Below, in pieces: positions 20,437-25,572 of a stretch of DNA of 25,572 nt. The notes beneath the pieces were generated by a model. It had not been told where the DNA came from. It saw only the letters and a program-made list of their open reading frames with translations, and did no database searches. Position 1 is the first letter of the stretch. Every line of letters starts with the position of its first letter. The position numbers and the translations under genes were made by a program. This stretch comes from Thamnocephalis sphaerospora (Eukaryota; Zoopagomycota; Zoopagomycetes; Zoopagales; Sigmoideomycetaceae): positions 1-25,572 of the forward strand of contig KZ992626.1 of the NCBI GenBank assembly GCA_003614735.1, read 5' to 3'.

Positions 20437-21025
20437 ATGTCAGGTTCCAACGATACCGGTCGCCTCATGGCCGAGTTCTCGCTGTCGCCACTGGGCGAGG
20501 GCGTCTCGGTCTCCAGCGTGCGTGACCCATTCGCGGTAAAGCGCAGCCATGCACTGCTCTAACTTGCGTGCTGTGCTTCTGTTCAACCTAGTATGTTGCC
20601 GTCTGCGAGCAGACTTTGCGGGAAAAAGGGTAGGCGAGTGACGACGGACACTGGCATCTGACAGCTACTGACGCAGGTCCTTGCAGCATTGAGCACGATA
20701 TGCATGCCATGGGTACCAATCTGAGTAAGTACAGAGCATACTCGCAGCGCATACTGCTGCTCTTATTGATGCAGACCATCCTGTCCTATTCAGTCGGCAC
20801 CTGGGAAGAAGTGATGGATGCCATCAAGTAAGTGGCATGCATGTGTTGGCACAGTAGGTTGGCAATGGCTGACCAAGTATTCTGTCATGACGCAGTGCTT
20901 GCCGGCAGGCGATATTTGCCAAGGGCGCGACACGCATTTCCCTTTCCATCAAGGTGGACGAGCGGCATGATAAAACACCGTCGTTCCGCCGGAAGGTGTC
21001 CTCCGTTATTGAGAAGCTGCCGTGA
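20437..21025 (+). CDS. ECM15-like UPF0045/thiamine-binding-domain protein
   Basis: A small soluble protein of 106 aa related to yeast Ecm15 and the bacterial UPF0045/MTH1187 family, ferredoxin-like-fold proteins reported to bind thiamine. Five exons are 20437-20517, 20592-20629, 20687-20724, 20794-20827 and 20896-21025 (321 nt). Introns are 74, 57, 69 and 68 bp. Family features in order: AEFSLSPLGEGVSVSS, YVAVCEQTLREKGIEHDMHAMGTN, then the hallmark GTWEEVMDAI, then the RISLSIKVDERHDK strand and a final helix. The first donor was set at 20518 because it gives the conserved SVSS-YV join. An in-frame alternative donor at 20536 would add six residues. The exact cellular role of the eukaryotic members is unclear. 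The gene shares a promoter region with DHS copy 2. Confidence 0.9.
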
Positions 21026-21121
21026 GCAGGCCCTTGACGAAATGCGCGTCGATATGCTCATTAAACCAGACAATCTGGTGCGATTGCAGCCATAAACTCA
21101 CAAGCATAGTGTGGCAGGGCA

Positions 21122-21135
21122 GCTGCCATGGTAAC
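21122..21135. promoter_or_regulatory. RFX-type X-box-like motif, copy 1
   Basis: GCTGCCATGGTAAC resembles the near-palindromic RFX/Crt1 X-box (GTTGCCATGGCAAC type), with an intact right half-site. The match is by eye. Confidence 0.3.
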
Positions 21136-21174
21136 GGTGAACCGCAGCGTGCGGTGCGTAGATACAGTGCGGTC

Positions 21175-21180
21175 AATAAA
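21175..21180 (+). terminator. Polyadenylation signal of the ECM15-like gene
   Basis: AATAAA 150 bases past the stop codon. It is the only perfect plus-strand signal I noticed just downstream of that gene. Confidence 0.5.
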
Positions 21181-21338
21181 GGGCCGGCTAAAACACAGTG
21201 GTGTGAGGCATTTTAAACGGTAGCATAGCAGTCTCCTTTCTTGCATCTAACCATTGCCACGACTGTTTTTGCACGTTTTCTACCCCAGCGGCCCACCCTT
21301 CAGCGCCTATCGCATACCGCCTTGCGCTCGCCTACAAC

Positions 21339-21593
21339 ATGGAATCGGTAATTGAAGATCCAGGCGTGACACAGGAGCACTTCAAGCTGCTCAATTTGAT
21401 GGAAGCAGATGGCGACTCGGCATCACTGCTGTTGCAGAGTGAAATCAACGGTCGTGAATACTGTGCGCCACTGCCGAGCGGCCGACTGGGCACGCGTATA
21501 CGTGAAAACTGGGCCGCGCGCCGCATACGCCGCGTCGTGCTGCTCACCACTCCTGAGCACGGCGTGCTTGTTAGCCATATTGTTGTTGCATAA
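21339..21593 (+). CDS. Unrecognised small protein, 84 aa
   Basis: I do not recognise this protein. The ORF starts in a strong context (ACAACATGG) and has an acidic N-terminal half (ESVIEDPGVTQEHFKLLNLM, then EADGDSASLLLQSEING). A basic stretch follows (RLGTRIRENWAARRIRR), and it ends in a short hydrophobic tail (VVLLTTPEHGVLVSHIVVA). Codon third positions are moderately GC-rich, like its neighbours. The same frame is open upstream to a CAG at about 21290, after a pyrimidine-rich run. The ATG may therefore be internal to a second exon of a longer gene (adding HPSAPIAYRLALAYN). X-box-like motifs lie on both sides. It could be a real small conserved protein or a chance ORF. Confidence 0.4.
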   Translation: MESVIEDPGVTQEHFKLLNLMEADGDSASLLLQSEINGREYCAPLPSGRLGTRIRENWAARRIRRVVLLTTPEHGVLVSHIVVA

Positions 21594-21846
21594 GCCACAG
21601 TGTAATGGCAGTTTGTACGCGCACGGCAGCGTTCTCCCTCACACTCTACCGTTAGAGCAGTCGTCTGTTAGTAAAGCATAGCCATACCGCAGCTCCATAT
21701 CAGTTTTATAGCTTCCAATATTCTTGCGAGTCATGGGCATAGACGTCGTTGGTTGCTGTCTGTCCTGGCCTTGTCAGGTATGCGCCACGCTACGGTGCCC
21801 CTCGCCAACGCATGAGCATGATCGACCGCAGATGAATAATTCTGCA

Positions 21847-21860
21847 GCAGCCATGGTAAC
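21847..21860. promoter_or_regulatory. RFX-type X-box-like motif, copy 2
   Basis: GCAGCCATGGTAAC shares the 11-mer GCCATGGTAAC with copy 1 and is followed in both by G(G)TGAA and, 20-30 bases on, by a TAGA(T)ACAGTG-like string. Confidence 0.3.
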
Positions 21861-22419
21861 GTGAAAGTGTGAGCTGCATAGACAGTGGGTGGATGGCCTG
21901 GCCCCGTTAATGGATAGGGTTCACATGGCTCAACATGTGCAGAACGCAGAGCACCCCAGTATGGGCCTGTGAATATGGGCGGTAGTGGTTTGCACACTCT
22001 ACGCGCTTGAGGTTGCTCGTGGACTGCGTGACATCGAACGGAGAATGTGTAGTAAAGGCGACGGTCATTTGCTCGGCTGGTCTTAACCGCGCTGCCTTGG
22101 CGGTACAGCGGTCCGGTATCCCCGATTCACGCTGCGGAAGCGGTGCAGCGGGCATGCAAGTGATGCGTGCGGAATGGGGTGCTTATATGGCACTGACCCT
22201 ATTCGGGCTTTGTCCTCTCTGAGCGTCTTGTCTCCGATTCCTTTTTATTCTCTTGCACGCACCGGCCGCCATTCCGCCTTTTATTGCCTAATAGTCTTGC
22301 ATTCCACCGCTACGCCACTCGACCAATCTGTTTGTCGCGTGTGAGGCGTGTCTACCTTTGAAACACGGCGGCCGTCTGCTCGTCATCTTGTGCTGCCTGC
22401 GGATTGTTTGCAAACGCAT

Positions 22420-22433
22420 ACACACACACACAC
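22420..22433. repeat. Short (AC)7 microsatellite
   Basis: Seven AC units in the leader region of the PGAP1 gene. Confidence 0.85.
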
Positions 22434-22556
22434 TGCCAACGTGCTTGGCCGCCGACCCGCAGTCTAGACATACGAGTTTGCGGGGAGGGCATACGCAGTG
22501 GCACAGTGTCGCATAGAGCGCGAGCGTGTCGCAGTGCTCACCTGTAGCACCACGCG

Positions 22557-25500
22557 ATGACAAACGCTATTGAAGCTGTGCCTGCCGGTGCCGCGCCGGC
22601 AGCGGTGGCTACGGATTCACTGTCTGATGTGGAAGAGATGCAGGTGGTCTTTAGCCGCCGTTTGGCGGATGGCGAAGCGGCCGCTGTGGTGAATGTGGAA
22701 GAATCAGCAGCGGTTGGAGGTGGAGTGGACGGTGGCAACGAAGCAGGCGAGGCGACATGGACCTCCTCGGAACACACGCCTCTGATCCCTTCGACCAGTT
22801 CTTATCGGCGTGGTCGTCATCGCGCAGCGGCTGCTGGGAGAAAGGTGTCCACGCCCGATGATATGATCGAATTGACTTCGCCCTTGTCGTCGCCTCGCGA
22901 CGTCGACCTGGACGACACTCCGTTTGCCGAGATGGACGCCTGTATGGGCAGAGGACCATGGATACCGAATCGCTGGCGTACGCACGAGCAGCCAGAAGCC
23001 CGTCACTGTGCCGTGTCGCGTGGGCTGCTGGCAGTTATTGTCGCAGGCCTGCTGTTTCTGCTTCTCTCTGGCCATGCCTATATTGCTCGCCAGGTGGACC
23101 GTATCACCTGTGATATGACGTATATTCGCCCTTATTATAAGCCGCTTGAGCATTTCGACAGCGAGTATACGCGGCTATCGAGCAAGTATGCGCTGTACCT
23201 GTACCGAGAGGATGGCTACGACGGATTTGACGAGGCAAGTATCACTGGTGGTGCCATCGGCGAGGACACTTGTGCGTGCAATAGCAAACTCACGCTGACG
23301 ACGTAACGTTAGCTTAATGGCATTCCCGTATTGTTTATCCACGGAAATGCCGGTAGCTACAAGCAGGTTCGCTCGCTTGCTTCGGAGGCTGCAATGCTGT
23401 ACCATGATAAGCTAGTGGCGGACATGAAGGCGGCAGAACGTGGTGTGCTTGGACTGGACTTTTTCACTGGCAAGTGCCTCGCTTGCGACGTTGCTTTTGC
23501 GCTTGTTTTGCTAACCAGTGCCCATGGATGCGCCCGCAGTGGATTTGAACGAAGAGTTTACAGCGCTGCACGGACAATCGCTGATGGAGCAGGCCGAGTA
23601 CATCAACGACGCAATTCAGTACATTCTTTCGCTCTACCACGAACGGCGCCCTACTACCAACCTGCCTCATGCACACCGCGCAGCACAGCGCCTCCCAGAG
23701 CCCACGTCCGTCATCATCGTCGGCCACTCCATGGGCGGCATTGTGGCACGTGCGGCGCTTACGCTGCCCAACTACCAGCGCGGCTCCATCAACACGCTGC
23801 TCACCGTGTCGTCGCCGCATATTGCTCCGCCAGCACCGCTGGATCGCCGCATCAATCAAATCTATACGCATGTGAATGCGTTCTGGCGCAGAAGCTTTGA
23901 ACGCCGTGGCGTAGCCAATTTGCTGCATGATGTGGTGCTGGTTACACTCGCAGGTGGCCAGCCTGACACCATGATCAACTCGGATCTCTGCGACGTGAGT
24001 GGTTTGGTGCCGCGCACCAATGGCTTCACCGTCTATACAACGGGTATTCCCGACCTGTGGTCGTCCATGAACCACCACTGTGTGTTCTGGTGTGTCAAGT
24101 CGGTCAAGATAATGGTGCGAGCGCTTTTTGAAGCCATAGACGCCCGACGTGCGTCACAGACACGGCCGCGGGATGCACGTCTCGCTGCATTTCGACACGT
24201 GCTCCTGGGCGAACTGGCTGATGCTGACATGCGCGAAGCAGCGGTAGCATCGGTTGGTGGTAGCGCTGACGATGACGATGAGGGCAACAGCGGTAGTGGC
24301 GACGTAGAGGAGGCGACTAACGGTGCAGTGGCATCGGGCAAGCACACTGGATCTCAAAACGCCGATGGAAGCCAGAGCAGCACCGAGACCACGGCCAAGA
24401 CACCAGCTCCGTCGTTCCGCTCCCCGCAACGTACGCAGCCATATTACCCACGCCTGGACGACAAGGTGGCGCTTTCGCTGTCTGATCAGTCCTATACGCT
24501 GCTGGATGTCGGTGATCGGCTAGTGTTGCCGGCAGCCGCGCTACCTTTGGACGATGACGCCGAGGCCTCAACCAGCGATGGGTCGGGCCGCATGCGCCCA
24601 TACCAGCACGACCACATTCACCTGATGCCGCTACCATGGACAAACTCGACGGAGACGGACATGGATTTGTGGCTTTCTGTGCTGGCTGACCAGCCTTTTG
24701 GCGCACAGAATCCGCTTGATCTCTTGCTGTGTCGTGCTGCAGTGGATCGTAGTTATGACCCGTTTGTAGACGCCGAGGCTGATCGGAGGCTGGCGGAGCG
24801 CGATGGTGTCTTAGTGCGCCCGCTGCTCGCGGAGAACCTGCAGTGTTCATCCGTGGCACATCTGGCAAACGTCCTGCCTGGCTACGCGGCGCAGCGTGGT
24901 GGCGGCGACACTGGAGATCGAAAGCATGTGCTGGAAGATGACCTTACCATGCGCACCGTGGATGCCGATGTCGATTACAACTTTGAATACGACACGTTGC
25001 CGCCTGGCGAGTCTGGTCACTGGCATACGCTCCAGCTGCCATTGCAGCCGCTCTTGCAGCGCTGGACACATCTGGCACTGGTGCCTGATAGCCGCCACCC
25101 GCATCGCCCACGTGTGGTGCGCGCGGAACTTTGGAACCGCCAGACGTCTACTCACACGGTTACCGACGCATCCTTTGCCGACCTTTTGCTTCGTGGCGTC
25201 AGCGTGCAGCTGCTTCCTGCCGAGAATGTACACGCCGCTGCCGCCGCCGCACCCACCTTTTCAATCGTGCGGCTTCCTGCTATTGAGAGTCCGATGTTTG
25301 CCTATCACTTACACATGGACGTACCGGCCAAATGCGCGCCAGGCGCCGGCGTAGATCGGCCTGCCTTCCCGTATTTGCTGCGGCAGTCAACCGCGCGCCT
25401 AAACGAAGCCAAGTACTTTTACAACGCGCGCGATGTAGATATCCACTTTCACGGGCTGTCCCCGTATGCTTCGCCAACACCACCGTCGCGTGAGCTTGTG

Positions 25501-25572
25501 CCGGATTCGGCGGTGCAGGCGGACAGCTGGCAAGGTTTGGAGTTGCGTCTAATGTCGGATACGCTGTGTCGT
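22557..25572 (+). CDS. BST1: Bst1/PGAP1-type GPI inositol deacylase (3' end outside window)
   Basis: An ER-membrane lipase-like enzyme that removes the inositol-linked acyl chain from GPI anchors, which is needed for ER export of GPI proteins. Exons are 22557-23234, 23313-23469 and 23540 onward, open to the last base; 956 codons are present and the C-terminal membrane part is missing. Residues 1-150 are a low-complexity acidic, Ser/Ala-rich cytosolic tail. A transmembrane segment lies at about 155-175. Then come the family motifs YIRPYYKPLEHFDSEYTRL, ALYLYREDG, GIPVLFIHGNAGSYKQVRSL, LNEEFTALHGQSL, and the lipase nucleophile elbow VGHSMGGIVARA (Ser about 342). Both introns begin with GCAAGT instead of GT; only these junctions keep the conserved frame. 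A DDDDEG/SSTETT-rich insert follows at about 530-590. Family assignment is firm. Confidence 0.94.

Larger units (their letters stand above)
21026..21338. other. Spacer between ECM15-like gene and small ORF
   Basis: Three hundred and thirteen bases containing the ECM15-like 3' UTR with an AATAAA and an X-box-like palindrome (both listed separately). At about 21270-21290 there is a pyrimidine-rich run ending in CAG. That run could be an acceptor or promoter feature of the next gene. No coding sequence is called here. Confidence 0.4.
21594..22556. other. 963-bp spacer upstream of the PGAP1 gene
   Basis: No gene recognised. It holds a second X-box-like motif (21847-21860), a short (AC)7 tract (22420-22433) and the presumed promoter and leader of the PGAP1 gene. 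Minus-strand frames such as 21731-21997 are open for about 88 codons but carry no family signature. Confidence 0.4.

Noticed and set aside
22288-22563. Cys-rich 91-aa minus-strand ORF
   Set aside because: Its Cys-Val run comes from the AC microsatellite, and it overlaps the PGAP1 leader and start codon.

Overview
The window looks like a piece of nuclear DNA from a fungus. It is gene-dense (11 protein genes in 25.6 kb), with many short spliceosomal introns. Most introns are 55-100 bp, with GT-AG ends and CTGAC/CTAAC-type branch sites. The gene set is eukaryotic housekeeping: VPS54, a USP36/Ubp16-type deubiquitinase, RPL12, exportin CRM1, deoxyhypusine synthase, an ECM15-like protein and Bst1/PGAP1. 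The intron density (15 in CRM1) and a leptomycin-type cysteine in CRM1 argue against a budding yeast. An early-diverging or basidiomycete-like fungus is plausible, but I cannot place it further from sequence alone. No bacterial operons, CRISPR arrays, tRNA or rRNA genes, or intact transposons were seen.

Layout: (1) 21-930, + strand: the last five exons of VPS54, running in from the left edge. (2) 1164-4249, - strand: a six-exon nucleolar-type ubiquitin hydrolase whose last intron carries a (CA)15 microsatellite. (3) 4644-6296, - strand: a single-exon F-box protein. (4) 6539-7116, - strand: a small two-exon His/Asp/Arg-rich, RS-repeat protein with an Ala/Gly-rich hydrophobic segment. (5) 7956-9239, + strand: RPL12 in four exons. 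(6) 9979-14354, + strand: full-length CRM1/exportin-1 in 16 exons, 1071 aa. (7) 15363-16885 and 18735-20122, both - strand: two different deoxyhypusine synthase paralogues separated by about 1.85 kb without a recognisable gene. (8) 20437-21025, + strand: an ECM15/UPF0045-like protein of 106 aa in five exons, divergent from the second DHS gene. (9) 21339-21593, + strand: a small ORF I do not recognise. (10) 22557 to the right edge, + strand: a Bst1/PGAP1-type GPI inositol deacylase, cut off by the window end.

All multi-exon models were built by hand from splice signals and family alignment. In every complete model the summed exon lengths divide by three and give the length expected for the family. 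The genes do not form one pathway. They are independent housekeeping functions: endosome-to-Golgi tethering, nucleolar deubiquitination, translation, nuclear export, eIF5A hypusination and GPI-anchor remodelling. The most unusual points are the tandem, structurally dissimilar DHS pair (one copy with altered active-site positions), two consecutive GC-AG introns in the PGAP1 gene, the repeat-built His/RS-rich protein, and two RFX-like X-box motifs flanking the unrecognised small ORF.
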